A stretch of 34,194 bases of DNA, taken from assembly GCA_003972985.1 (NCBI GenBank), contig QNZQ01000104.1, positions 1 to 34,194 on the forward strand. The letters run 5' to 3'. How positions within the stretch are numbered: position 1 is the first letter of the stretch; the number at the start of each line of letters is the position of its first letter. The stretch comes from Gammaproteobacteria bacterium (GTDB lineage: Bacteria > Pseudomonadota > Gammaproteobacteria > Chromatiales > Chromatiaceae). The notes below the pieces were generated by a model that saw only the letters and a list, made by a program, of their open reading frames with translations, was not told the DNA's origin and did not search any database. A program made the position numbers and the translations under genes. Shown piece after piece: positions 1-8,830 of the stretch.

Positions 1-225
1 ACACGGGATACCCGACGTGCCGAAGGCGCCAAAGGGGATCCCAAGGGAGCATCCGAACGCGGCGTCCAGTCATATGGGAGACCGGTGTGTAGCCGCAACG
101 AGCTTGCGATGTTGTGGCGGAACGCCGGGTGACCAGGACGGCCGGGGCATCAATGAGTTGTCGAAGATCGAGTCGATTTTGGGGACTCGGATGTCCCAAA
201 ATCTTTCACGAGATCGAAGACTCGC

Positions 226-2037
226 TTGAACATCAAGGTGGATCGCGAGGAACGCCCCGACCTGGACAGGATCTACCAGAACGCCCACTACCTCCTGAGC
301 CGGCGCTCCGGCGGCTGGCCGCTGACCGTCTTTCTCACCCCGCAGGACCAGACGCCTTTCTATTCCGGTACCTACTTCCCGCCCCGGCCCCGCCATGGCC
401 TGCCCGGGTTCAGAGACCTGTTGCAGAACGTGGCACGCGCCTTCCGGGAGCAGCCGGAGGCCATCGCCGAGCAGAACCAATCGCTGCAGGCGGCACTCGA
501 ACAGCTCACCGCCCCCGAAGGCCCGGCTCCCGAAGAGCTGGTGACGACCCCTTTCGAAACCGGCGTGCGCGCGCTGAAATCACAATTCGACAGCCGCCAC
601 GGCGGTTTCGGCCAGGCACCCAAGTTTCCCCACCCGGACAACCTGGGCCTGCTACTGCGTGCCGGCGGGAAAGACCCGGAAGCGCTTCGACAGGCCCTCT
701 TCACGCTGGAGCGCATGGCGCTCGGCGGCATCCACGACCAGCTGGGCGGCGGCTTCTGCCGCTACTCGGTGGACGCGCAGTGGATGATCCCGCACTTCGA
801 GAAGATGCTCTACGACAACGGTCCCCTCCTCGGCCTCTACGCCGAGGCCTGGCGCCTCACCGGCGATCCGCTGTTCCGACGCACCTGCGAAGCCACGGCG
901 GGCTGGGTGATGCGGGAGATGCAGTCCCCCGCGGGCGGCTACTACTCCAGCCTGGACGCCGACAGTGAAGGCGAAGAGGGCCGCTTCTACGTCTGGAACC
1001 GGGAAGAGGTGCAGAAACTGCTGATCGCGGAGGAATATGCCCTCTTCGCACCCCGCTACGGGCTGGACCGCAGGCCCAACTTCGAGGGCAGGTGGCACTT
1101 GCTCACCTTCGCCACCCTCGAAGCGCTCGCCGAAGAGTCCGGGCTGCCGCTGCAACAGGTGGAAACCCTGTTGGAACAGGCCCGGAAGAAGCTCTTCGCG
1201 GCCCGGGAAGAGCGGGTCAGACCGGGGCGGGACGAGAAGATCCTCACCGCCTGGAATGCGCTCATGATCCGCGGCATGGTGCGCGCAGGCCGCCTGCTGC
1301 AGCGCCCGGAATGGATCGAATCGGCCGCGACGGCGCTGGAATTCATACGTGAAAATCTCTGGCAGGAAGGGCGGCTGCTGGCGGTACACAAGGACGGCGT
1401 CTCCCGTCTCCCCGCCTACCTGGACGACCACGCCTGGCTCATCCAGGCATTGCTTGAGCTGCTGCAGCACCGCTGGAACAGCCGCCATCTCCAGTGGGCC
1501 ACGCAGCTGGCCGACGTGATGCTCGAACACTTCGAAGACAGGGAAAACGGCGGTTTCTACTTCACCGCCGAAGATCACGAAGCGCTCCTCCAGCGTCCCA
1601 AGAGCTTCACCGACGACGCCACGCCCTCAGGCAACGGCATCGCGGCACAGGTACTGCTGGAGCTGAGCCACCTCACCGGCGAGATGCGCTACTTCGACGC
1701 GGCCGAAGGCACCCTGAAAGCCGCCTGGTGGGGCGTCCGCCAGGCACCCCAGGCCCACGCGAGCCTGCTGCTGGCACTGAAGTCGCTGCTGGACCCCGGC
1801 GAACAGATCATCATCCGCGGAGCAGCGGAAGCATTGCCGGAATGGCAACAGGCCGCGCTGGCATCCTTCCAGCCGGAGCGCACCCTCTACGCCCTCCCCG
1901 AAACCGAAAGCAATCTGCCTGCTCCGCTGGCCCAACGTCGAACCCGAGGCAAGGCCACCGCCTGGATCTGCCGCGGCTTCGAATGCCTGCCTCCGGTGAC
2001 CACCCTGAAGACACTCAAGGAAAACCTTTCAGCCTGA
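226..2037 (+). CDS. DUF255/YyaL-type thioredoxin-domain protein, N-terminally truncated
   Basis: Protein contains IKVDREERPDLDRIYQ, GGWPLTVFLTPQ, FYSGTYFPP, GGIHDQLGGGFCRYSVDAQWMIPHFEKMLYDN and DEKILTAWNALMIRGM, typical of this family. The expected upstream SPYLLQHA...CHWCHVM region is absent; only a TTG start is available at 226. Confidence 0.85.
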   Translation: MNIKVDREERPDLDRIYQNAHYLLSRRSGGWPLTVFLTPQDQTPFYSGTYFPPRPRHGLPGFRDLLQNVARAFREQPEAIAEQNQSLQAALEQLTAPEGPAPEELVTTPFETGVRALKSQFDSRHGGFGQAPKFPHPDNLGLLLRAGGKDPEALRQALFTLERMALGGIHDQLGGGFCRYSVDAQWMIPHFEKMLYDNGPLLGLYAEAWRLTGDPLFRRTCEATAGWVMREMQSPAGGYYSSLDADSEGEEGRFYVWNREEVQKLLIAEEYALFAPRYGLDRRPNFEGRWHLLTFATLEALAEESGLPLQQVETLLEQARKKLFAAREERVRPGRDEKILTAWNALMIRGMVRAGRLLQRPEWIESAATALEFIRENLWQEGRLLAVHKDGVSRLPAYLDDHAWLIQALLELLQHRWNSRHLQWATQLADVMLEHFEDRENGGFYFTAEDHEALLQRPKSFTDDATPSGNGIAAQVLLELSHLTGEMRYFDAAEGTLKAAWWGVRQAPQAHASLLLALKSLLDPGEQIIIRGAAEALPEWQQAALASFQPERTLYALPETESNLPAPLAQRRTRGKATAWICRGFECLPPVTTLKTLKENLSA

Positions 2038-2295
2038 GCGCACCAGCTCGTCCATGCGCTGCTTCACCTCATCCCAGCGCGCACCCCGGTTGCCGCCCTC
2101 CGCCATCAGTTCCATGAGGCGGTAGGCGATCTGCCGCTCTTCGGCTTCGAGATCGCGCAGCTTGGTGAGTTTGAACAGGCAACCTGCCCGCTCGTATTCC
2201 AGGGTATTCACCAGTGCATAGAGGACCAGCGCAGCGGCGGAATGGGGCGCCTGCTCGATCTTCATCAGCACTTCATCAAGTACAAAAGTTGACAT
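2029..2295 (-). CDS. Small conserved-looking hypothetical protein (88 aa)
   Basis: ORF starting MSTFVLDEVLMKIEQAPHSAAALVLYALVNTLEYERAG; convergent with the DUF255 gene and divergent from the next gene. Confidence 0.55.
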   Translation of the reverse strand: MSTFVLDEVLMKIEQAPHSAAALVLYALVNTLEYERAGCLFKLTKLRDLEAEERQIAYRLMELMAEGGNRGARWDEVKQRMDELVRSG

Positions 2296-2371
2296 CTCCT
2301 TTCCAGATGGCCATGCTCGAAAAAAACGGCCTTGCCGGTCGAACGAACAAATTACAAGGTAGCAAAGGGGA

Positions 2372-3133
2372 ATGGATATGAACATACGCAAACCGATCAT
2401 CAATGCGCTTGGCGTCAGCCTGCTGGTCACCGGCCTGCCCTTGGCGGCCGAACCCATACCCTCGGGCTTCCGCGAGATGACGCCGGAGGAAGCCGTTCAG
2501 CTGCAAAAGGCGCTCGCAGAATCGGTCACCGTTCAGCCGCAGCCGGAGACCGCAAGCACCGAGACCACATCTGCCGCACCACCCGAGGGCGAGGTGGCCG
2601 CGGGAAAGCCCGCAGAGCCCGAGGTTAAAAAAGCCGCGCCTGCCAGCGAGCCGGGCACCCCACAGGAACCGCAGGCGGTCGCAACCGAAAAAACTGCTGA
2701 AACCGGCACCCCGGCCGAGCCCGACAACCGCTATGCCGAGATGCGTCGCTCCCGCGAAGCCCTGATGAAATCCATGGAAGAACGGCGCCTCGCCCTGCAG
2801 AAGCGGCGGGAAGCCCGCATAAAGGAGATCGAAGCCGAAGCCGAGCGCGCGCGCAAGGAGGCCATGAAGCGGCGCCAGGAACATATGCAGGAGATGGCCG
2901 CGCTCATGAAGCAGATGGAGGAGCAGCGCCAGAGGGAGGAAGCGATGCGCAGGAAGATGGAAGCACAGATCGAATCCGGCATCGAAAACGTGGGTCGCCC
3001 AACGGCACCGCCTCCCCGCGGCTATTATGGTTACCCCTCCTCACCCCGTTACCCGGCCTATGCCCCCGCCCCCTACTACCCGCAACGCTACCGTGGGTAT
3101 GCACCACCCTACGGGGTTTACCCATACTGGTGA
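2372..3133 (+). CDS. Hypothetical secreted protein with charged coiled-coil region and Pro/Tyr-rich C-terminus
   Basis: N-terminal signal-like segment (INALGVSLLVTGLPLAAEP), long Glu/Arg/Lys/Met helix, then PPPRGYYGYPSSPRYPAYAPAPYYPQRYRGYAPPYGVYPYW. Confidence 0.7.
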   Translation: MDMNIRKPIINALGVSLLVTGLPLAAEPIPSGFREMTPEEAVQLQKALAESVTVQPQPETASTETTSAAPPEGEVAAGKPAEPEVKKAAPASEPGTPQEPQAVATEKTAETGTPAEPDNRYAEMRRSREALMKSMEERRLALQKRREARIKEIEAEAERARKEAMKRRQEHMQEMAALMKQMEEQRQREEAMRRKMEAQIESGIENVGRPTAPPPRGYYGYPSSPRYPAYAPAPYYPQRYRGYAPPYGVYPYW

Positions 3134-3140
3134 CAGCCTG

Positions 3141-3169
3141 GAAAAGCGCCCGCCATAGGGCGCTTTTTC
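3141..3169. terminator. Bidirectional intrinsic terminator
   Basis: GAAAAGCGCCC-gccata-GGGCGCTTTTTC hairpin between convergent genes. Confidence 0.8.
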
Positions 3170-3824
3170 ATTTCCTCATCTCGTTGCCGGCCTTCTCCAG
3201 CTCCTGCGCTTCGGCGTGAGAGAGCCGCTTCCACGGCAAAGGAACCAGCCCTGGCACCTTCCTGCGGTAGTGTGCATAGGCGTTTCCGTAGTAGCTGAGC
3301 AGCTTCTTCTCCTCGAGCCGCGAGCCGATGACGAAGTAGAGGGTCATCATGATCACGCTCACCAGCATGGCTGGGGTCATGTCGCGGGTCCAGATCAGCA
3401 CCAGTCCCAGGAAATACCAGGGATGGCGCACGTGGCGGTGCAGGGGAGAGACGCGGAAACGCTCCTGGTCTTCCACCCGCCGCTCCTGTTCGCGCAGCTG
3501 CCGCACGCCCAGGAACTCGGAGCCGTCGTAGTAGCGCAGTGACCAGAGAAAACCGAGCAGCGCTGCCAGCGCCAGGCCGTTGGCGATCCACCACCAGACT
3601 CCCGTCCACTGGATGACCGGCTCCCCGCCGATGGCAAAGGTCATGAACAGCGGCACCAGAACGCCAACCATGGCAACCGCGTTGAAGAAGAGCCGGTAGG
3701 CGGGCATCAGGCGGGGCCATCGGGAGGCCACCCGGCGCTTCACCGTCAGGCTGGCCAGCGCCGAGTGGATAGCGAAGTAGCCCAGCCAGGCGACCACCAG
3801 CCAGATCAGGCGCGGATCCTTCAC
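3168..3824 (-). CDS. NnrU/isoprenylcysteine carboxyl methyltransferase-like membrane protein
   Basis: GTG start VKDPRLIWLVVAWLGYFAIHS; multiple TM segments; HRHVRHPWYFLGLVLIW and RLEEKKLLSYYGNAYAHYRRKVPGLVP resemble the PEMT/ICMT C-terminal motif. Confidence 0.75.
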   Translation of the reverse strand: MKDPRLIWLVVAWLGYFAIHSALASLTVKRRVASRWPRLMPAYRLFFNAVAMVGVLVPLFMTFAIGGEPVIQWTGVWWWIANGLALAALLGFLWSLRYYDGSEFLGVRQLREQERRVEDQERFRVSPLHRHVRHPWYFLGLVLIWTRDMTPAMLVSVIMMTLYFVIGSRLEEKKLLSYYGNAYAHYRRKVPGLVPLPWKRLSHAEAQELEKAGNEMRK

Positions 3825-4380
3825 AACACGTCCTTCACCAGCCTGCGGATGCGTCGCACGTAGTGGCGGGTCTGGCCGGGCAGGTAGTCGTCCACCTGGT
3901 CCCAGCGCTCCACCTTTCCGAGTTTCTTCAGCACCTTGGTTTGTAGGCCCGGCGCACCCGCATATGGCCGGCATTGTAGGCACCGAAGGCGAAATAGAGC
4001 CGCTCGCCGGGGTCCAGCGATTCATTCTTCCACTTGTCGTATAGATGGCGGTCGTAGAAGATGCCCGCCGCAATGTTCCACTTCGGGTCATCCAGGCTGA
4101 TGAGCGAAGGATTCTTCTTGCGCAGGTAGTCGTAGGTGGATGGCAGGATCTGCATGATCCCCACGGCACCGGACTTGCTCCGTGCCTTGGGGTTCAGGCC
4201 GGATTCGGCGATCCCCTGGGCCTTGAACCAGCGCCAGTCGAGCAGCGGCCCGAAGTAGTGCTTGCTGTACTTGCGGAAGTAGCGGTCGTATCGGTCGGTC
4301 CAGTGCTCGTGATCCACGCCCTTGAAGGTGGCCGCCAGAGCCACGGTGGGAACCACCATCAGCAGCAGCCACAGACGCAC
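3821..4380 (-). pseudogene. Lytic transglycosylase (SLT domain) with apparent -1 frameshift near 3937-3943
   Basis: ORF 3928..4380 has AQGIAESGLNPKARSKSGAVGIMQILPST and FGAYNAGHMRVRRAYK, then stops. A second minus-strand frame continues as KVLKKLGKVERWDQVDDYLPGQTRHYVRRIRRLVKDVL and ends at 3821, overlapping the downstream start. Confidence 0.75.
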
Positions 4381-4611
4381 TCAGTTCAGCCCCAGCCCGA
4401 TCACCAGCCCCATGGCGGTACCGATACCTATGAACATGCCCATGATCATCAGACCCACGGCCTGGTTGCCCTGCGCAAGCTGCTCCGGAATGCTGAAATT
4501 GACGATATGGCTGAAGACCTTGCAGCCGAGCCACATGAACAGCAGGGTCAGCACACCACCCATGCAGGCATAGAGCGCATTGAGCAGCAGCGGATCGATG
4601 GAAGCGGTCAT
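4381..4611 (-). CDS. DUF350-like small membrane protein (76 aa)
   Basis: MTASIDPLLLNALYACMGGVLTLLFMWLGCKVFSHIVNFSIPEQLAQGNQAVGLMIMGMFIGIGTAMGLVIGLGLN; two TM segments; directly abuts the transglycosylase start. Confidence 0.7.
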   Translation of the reverse strand: MTASIDPLLLNALYACMGGVLTLLFMWLGCKVFSHIVNFSIPEQLAQGNQAVGLMIMGMFIGIGTAMGLVIGLGLN

Positions 4612-4673
4612 GGAGAGTCCCCTGAGCTGGACTGCTTCGATGGTAGCTGGCCGCCAGCCCCCTGACAAGAAAC

Positions 4674-5339
4674 CTACTTTCCGTGCAGATACTCCTCGTC
4701 GCTGAAGGAGATGATCCAGTGCGGCTTGTAGATGACGATCATGGCTGCCAGCCAGCCGTTGAGCATGCTCTCGGGAAAGAACATCATGGGCATGAGATAG
4801 AGAAAGTTCTGCTTCAGCTCGTGCCAGGGATAGATCCCCAGCGACAGCAGTCCGCCGACGATGCACAGCGACATGACCAGGAAGATGAAGCCGCCGGCGG
4901 CAAAGGCATTCACCAGCACGTAGACGAAGAAGTGCTTGGGCGCATAGGCGCGGGTGAGACCGAGAATGACCTGGGTGAGGGTGGCGGGCAGCACCACGGC
5001 GAACACCACCGACGGCAGGAACCCGCTCCAGTCGTTGAGTCCCGCCAGCACCACCCCGGCAAGGGCCAGACTGCCGGCCAGGATGGCCAGCGACCAGCGC
5101 AGCATGAGGGTGACGATCACCATCCCGGAGAGGTGCCAATAGAAACCGGGCTGGATCTCCACGCGCATGTTCCAGAGGAAGAACAGGAACACGATGGCCC
5201 CCAGCCAGACGTGCTGCTGGCGCGCATCCTTCAGCCGCCCCCAGTCCGCCCAGCGCAGGGCATACCAGAGGGCCACCAGGTAGACGGCCCCGAACAGGAC
5301 CAGCCAGGCGGAATGGAATAGACTACCGGACAACTCCAT
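4674..5339 (-). CDS. Integral membrane protein, possibly CbiM-like energy-coupling-factor permease
   Basis: 221 aa with 6-7 TM segments; MMFFPESMLNGWLAAMIVIYKPHWI and HLSGMVIVTLMLRW suggest the ECF permease superfamily, but this is not certain. Confidence 0.6.
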   Translation of the reverse strand: MELSGSLFHSAWLVLFGAVYLVALWYALRWADWGRLKDARQQHVWLGAIVFLFFLWNMRVEIQPGFYWHLSGMVIVTLMLRWSLAILAGSLALAGVVLAGLNDWSGFLPSVVFAVVLPATLTQVILGLTRAYAPKHFFVYVLVNAFAAGGFIFLVMSLCIVGGLLSLGIYPWHELKQNFLYLMPMMFFPESMLNGWLAAMIVIYKPHWIISFSDEEYLHGK

Positions 5340-5363
5340 TGGTTACAGACGATTACTCATACA

Positions 5364-6413
5364 GTGGAATACAGACAACTCGGCCGCAGCCGGATCCGCG
5401 TCAGCGCCATCTGCCTCGGCACCATGACCTTCGGCGAGCAGAACACGGAAGCGGAGGGCCACCAGCAACTCGACTACGCCCTCGAGCAGGGGATCAACTT
5501 CATCGACACGGCCGAATTGTATCCCATCCCCCCGTGCCGGGAGACACAGGGCCGCACCGAAACCATCATCGGCAACTGGCTGAAGAAGCGCAACAACCGC
5601 GACCAGGTAATCCTCGCCACCAAGGTGGTGGGGCCAGGGCGCGACTGGCTCGACCACTTCCGCGGAGGTGACAACCGCCTGGACCGGAAGAACATCGAAG
5701 CGGCAATCGAGGGTAGTCTACGTCGCCTGCAGACCGATTACATTGACTATTACCAAGTCCACTGGCCCGACCGCCAGACCAACTGCTTCGGCAAGCTGGA
5801 ATTCCCCTGGCCCGACCCGCCCGAGACCGGCGAGATTCCCATCGAGGAGACCCTGGAGGTGCTCGGCGACCTGGTGAAATCGGGCAAGGTCCGCGAGATC
5901 GGCGTGTCCAACGAGACCCCCTGGGGCACCCTGCGCTATCTCTGCCTTGCTGAAGAGAGAGGCTGGGCACGCATCCAGGGCATCCAGAACCCCTACAGCC
6001 TGCTCAACCGCAGCTTCGAGGTGGGGCTCTCGGAAATCACCTACCGGGAACAGGTCGGACTGCTCGCCTATTCGCCCCTGGGCTTCGGCGTGCTCAGCGG
6101 CAAGTACCTCGGCGGCCGGCGTCCCGCGGGCGCCCGCCTGACCCGGTTCCCCGATTACACCCGCTACAGCAACCCCCGGGCCGAAGCGGCCACCGCGGCC
6201 TACGTGGAGCTGGCGCGGGAAGCCGGAATGGACCCCGCGCAGATGGCCCTCGCCTTCGTCACCGGCCGCCCTTTCACCACCAGCACCATCATCGGCGCCA
6301 CCACCCTGGAGCAGCTGCGCACCGACATCGACAGCGTGAACCTCCAGCTGGACGCTCCCCTGCTGGAAGCCATCGACGGGATCCACCAGCGCTATCCCAA
6401 CCCGTCGCCCTGA
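5364..6413 (+). CDS. Aldo/keto reductase, Tas-like
   Basis: MEYRQLGRSRIRVSAICLGTMTFGEQN, GINFIDTAELYP, LQTDYIDYYQVHWPDR, IGVSNETPWG. Confidence 0.9.
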   Translation: MEYRQLGRSRIRVSAICLGTMTFGEQNTEAEGHQQLDYALEQGINFIDTAELYPIPPCRETQGRTETIIGNWLKKRNNRDQVILATKVVGPGRDWLDHFRGGDNRLDRKNIEAAIEGSLRRLQTDYIDYYQVHWPDRQTNCFGKLEFPWPDPPETGEIPIEETLEVLGDLVKSGKVREIGVSNETPWGTLRYLCLAEERGWARIQGIQNPYSLLNRSFEVGLSEITYREQVGLLAYSPLGFGVLSGKYLGGRRPAGARLTRFPDYTRYSNPRAEAATAAYVELAREAGMDPAQMALAFVTGRPFTTSTIIGATTLEQLRTDIDSVNLQLDAPLLEAIDGIHQRYPNPSP

Positions 6414-8599
6414 AGGTTCCTCAACATCGCCCCGATACGCTCGGCGGGAACCTGCTTGCCATAGTAGTTGCCCTGGGCCTCGTCACACCCGGCCTCGCGC
6501 AGGAACTGGTCCTGCTCCGCCGTCTCCACGCCCTCGGCGATGACCTTCAGCCCCAGGGTCTTGCCCAAGGCGATTACTGCGCGAGCGATCACCCGGTCGT
6601 TCTCGTCGTGGGGAATGCCATCGATGAAAGAGCGATCGATCTTCAGCTTGGAGATGGGCAGCAGCTTCAGGTAGGCGAGCGAAGAGTATCCGGTACCGAA
6701 ATCGTCGATGGCCAGCTCGATGCCCATGCTGCGCAACCGCTTCATGGTGGCAATGGATTCGTCCACCCGGTTCATCACGAAGCTCTCGGTGATCTCGAAT
6801 TCCAGTGCCGTGGGCGGGCAGTTGTTGCGCTCGAGGACGTGGCTGACTCTTTCCAGCAGCGCAGGATCCCCCAGCTGTTTCCCGGAGAGGTTCACGGCCA
6901 CGACCCCGGTATCCAACCCCTGCTCCTGCCAGGCCATGAATTGCCGGCACGCCTTCTCCAGCACCTGCTCGCCCAGCTGCACGATGAGCCCGGCCTCCTC
7001 CGCCAGCAGAATGAACCGCTCCGGAGCAACCGCTCCCAGCTCTGGATCACTCCAGCGCGTGAGCACCTCCAGGCCCACCAGCTGGCCATCCTCCAGGCTC
7101 ACCTGCGGCTGGTAATGAACCTCGAGCGTATCGGTTTCCACGGCCCGGCGCAGCGCGGCTTCCATCACGGCACGCTCCACGGTTTCGCGGGTCATCTCCT
7201 CGTCATAGAGCTGGTAGGTGTTGCGACCCGCCTCCTTGGCCCTGAACATGGCCGTATCGGCATTGCGCAGCAGGGTCTGGGCATCAGCACCATCCTGGGG
7301 ATAGATGCTGATGCCGATGCTCAGCGTGATGCTGAACTGGTGACCGGGGATGCTGAAGGGCTTCCTGAAGGCCTGGGTAATGTGCTGCACACCCACCACC
7401 ACGTCTGCTGGTTCATTCAGCGACTCCATGATCACGGCGAACTCGTCTCCACCGATCCTGGCAATGGTGTCGGTTTCACGCACTGCCTGGCGCAGCCGTT
7501 TCGCCACCTCCTTGAGCAGCTCGTCGCCCACCCCGTGCCCGTAGGTGTCGTTGATCTGCTTGAACTGGTCGAGATCGAGAAAGAGCAGAGCCAGGTTGGT
7601 ACCCTGTCGCCGCGACTGGCGGATGGAGTGCTTCAGGCGGTCGAAGAAGAGCAGCCGGTTCGGCAAACCCGTGAGCGGGTCGTGGTGCGCCAGGTGATCG
7701 AGTCGATCCGTCTTCTGTTCCAGTTCCGCGGTCTTGCTCTTCACGAGCTGCCGCACCAGAAGAACCAGGAACACCACCAGGCCAAGCAACAGCAGCGCCA
7801 TGAGGGCGACCCAGTACAACCAGCGCTGTACCTGTGATGCCTCGGCAGGAACCAGCCAGCGCGCCATGGCCTGGTGGTAAATCGAATCCCTGTCCTGCTT
7901 CCAGGCGGTCAGGTAATCATCGACGATCGGCAACAAAGGGGCCGTAGCAGAAGGTGAAGCCGCAATGTAGAGCAGCGTGGGCCGTATCAGCACCCTGGAT
8001 TCACGCAGGCCATACTCCGCGGCATTGCGCCAGCCGAAGTAGGTGTTCACCAGTCCGGCAGCCACCTTGCGTGACTGCACCAGGCGGAAGACATCCTGCA
8101 TGCCGGGCACCTCCAGGTAATCGGGCTCGATCCCCAGTTCACGTGCCCGTTTCTTCAGGGCTTCGTACTGGATGCTCTCCTGTACCACCGCAACCTTCCG
8201 GCCATCCAGCGCCTTCAGGGAGAAAAGCTCCTCGTCGCCGGGCGTGTAGAAAACGGACCAGCTCGAAAGGGCCACTTCCCTGCCAAAACCGAATCGCCTG
8301 CCCCTCGCCTTTGAATAGGCCACGTCCGGCAGCAGGTCGATGCGCCCCTTTTCCAGCAAGTCGAGGCACCCTTCCCAGTGACAGTGGCGGTATTCGAGTT
8401 GCCACTGCTCCTGGCGTGCAATCTCCTCCAGGAGATCGATGAAGAACCCCGCGGGATGGCCCGCCTCATCAACGAATATCTTGGGACTGTTCTGGTAGAC
8501 GCCGACCCTGACCGGCTGCCCCCCGAAGGCTGCCTGCACCAGAAAAAACGGACACAGAAGGAGAAAAAGACGCAAGCTCCGCTCAACGACCAGAGCCAT
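6392..8599 (-). CDS. SBP_bac_3-GGDEF-EAL cyclic-di-GMP signalling protein
   Basis: Periplasmic binding-protein-like N-terminus (RVGVYQNSPKIFVDEAGHPAGFFIDLLEEIA), a TM helix, DPLTGLPNR/RIGGDEFAV and DDFGTGYSSLAYLK/VIAEGVET motifs. The conventional EAL triplet reads EVL (LVGLEVLTRW). Confidence 0.9.
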   Translation of the reverse strand: MALVVERSLRLFLLLCPFFLVQAAFGGQPVRVGVYQNSPKIFVDEAGHPAGFFIDLLEEIARQEQWQLEYRHCHWEGCLDLLEKGRIDLLPDVAYSKARGRRFGFGREVALSSWSVFYTPGDEELFSLKALDGRKVAVVQESIQYEALKKRARELGIEPDYLEVPGMQDVFRLVQSRKVAAGLVNTYFGWRNAAEYGLRESRVLIRPTLLYIAASPSATAPLLPIVDDYLTAWKQDRDSIYHQAMARWLVPAEASQVQRWLYWVALMALLLLGLVVFLVLLVRQLVKSKTAELEQKTDRLDHLAHHDPLTGLPNRLLFFDRLKHSIRQSRRQGTNLALLFLDLDQFKQINDTYGHGVGDELLKEVAKRLRQAVRETDTIARIGGDEFAVIMESLNEPADVVVGVQHITQAFRKPFSIPGHQFSITLSIGISIYPQDGADAQTLLRNADTAMFRAKEAGRNTYQLYDEEMTRETVERAVMEAALRRAVETDTLEVHYQPQVSLEDGQLVGLEVLTRWSDPELGAVAPERFILLAEEAGLIVQLGEQVLEKACRQFMAWQEQGLDTGVVAVNLSGKQLGDPALLERVSHVLERNNCPPTALEFEITESFVMNRVDESIATMKRLRSMGIELAIDDFGTGYSSLAYLKLLPISKLKIDRSFIDGIPHDENDRVIARAVIALGKTLGLKVIAEGVETAEQDQFLREAGCDEAQGNYYGKQVPAERIGAMLRNLQGDGLG

Positions 8600-8793
8600 G
8601 TTCCGGCCCCAGAGAGGTTTTATCCGCAGGATTTCCCGATGCGCCCGATGACACTTAAGACTACCGCCTGTCGCGATTGATTGCGGCCCTGATTCTAGCA
8701 TCGAACCAGGACTCCTGTGAAAACAGGCACCTATGCCCATTTCCAGCCAAAAAGCACGGCTGTGACAAGGCATTATAAAGCGCATTTTGCGCG

Positions 8794-8799
8794 TATAAT
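8794..8799 (+). promoter_or_regulatory. Candidate -10 element upstream of the PP-loop gene
   Basis: TATAAT about 31 bp before the ATG at 8831; no convincing -35 box. Confidence 0.3.
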
Positions 8800-8830
8800 C
8801 GAACCTCGCTCAAATTCCGGCCGATTACCC

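Noticed and set aside
1-132. Open frame from the left edge ending ...NELAMLWRNAG*
   Set aside because: Too short and no recognisable domain; could be the C-terminus of an unseen gene but cannot be supported.
3825-4169. Upstream extension of the methyltransferase ORF (333-aa version)
   Set aside because: Overlaps the lytic transglycosylase in another frame; the GTG at 3824 gives a normal family-length protein.
6608-7837. 409-aa plus-strand ORF
   Set aside because: Antisense to the GGDEF-EAL gene.
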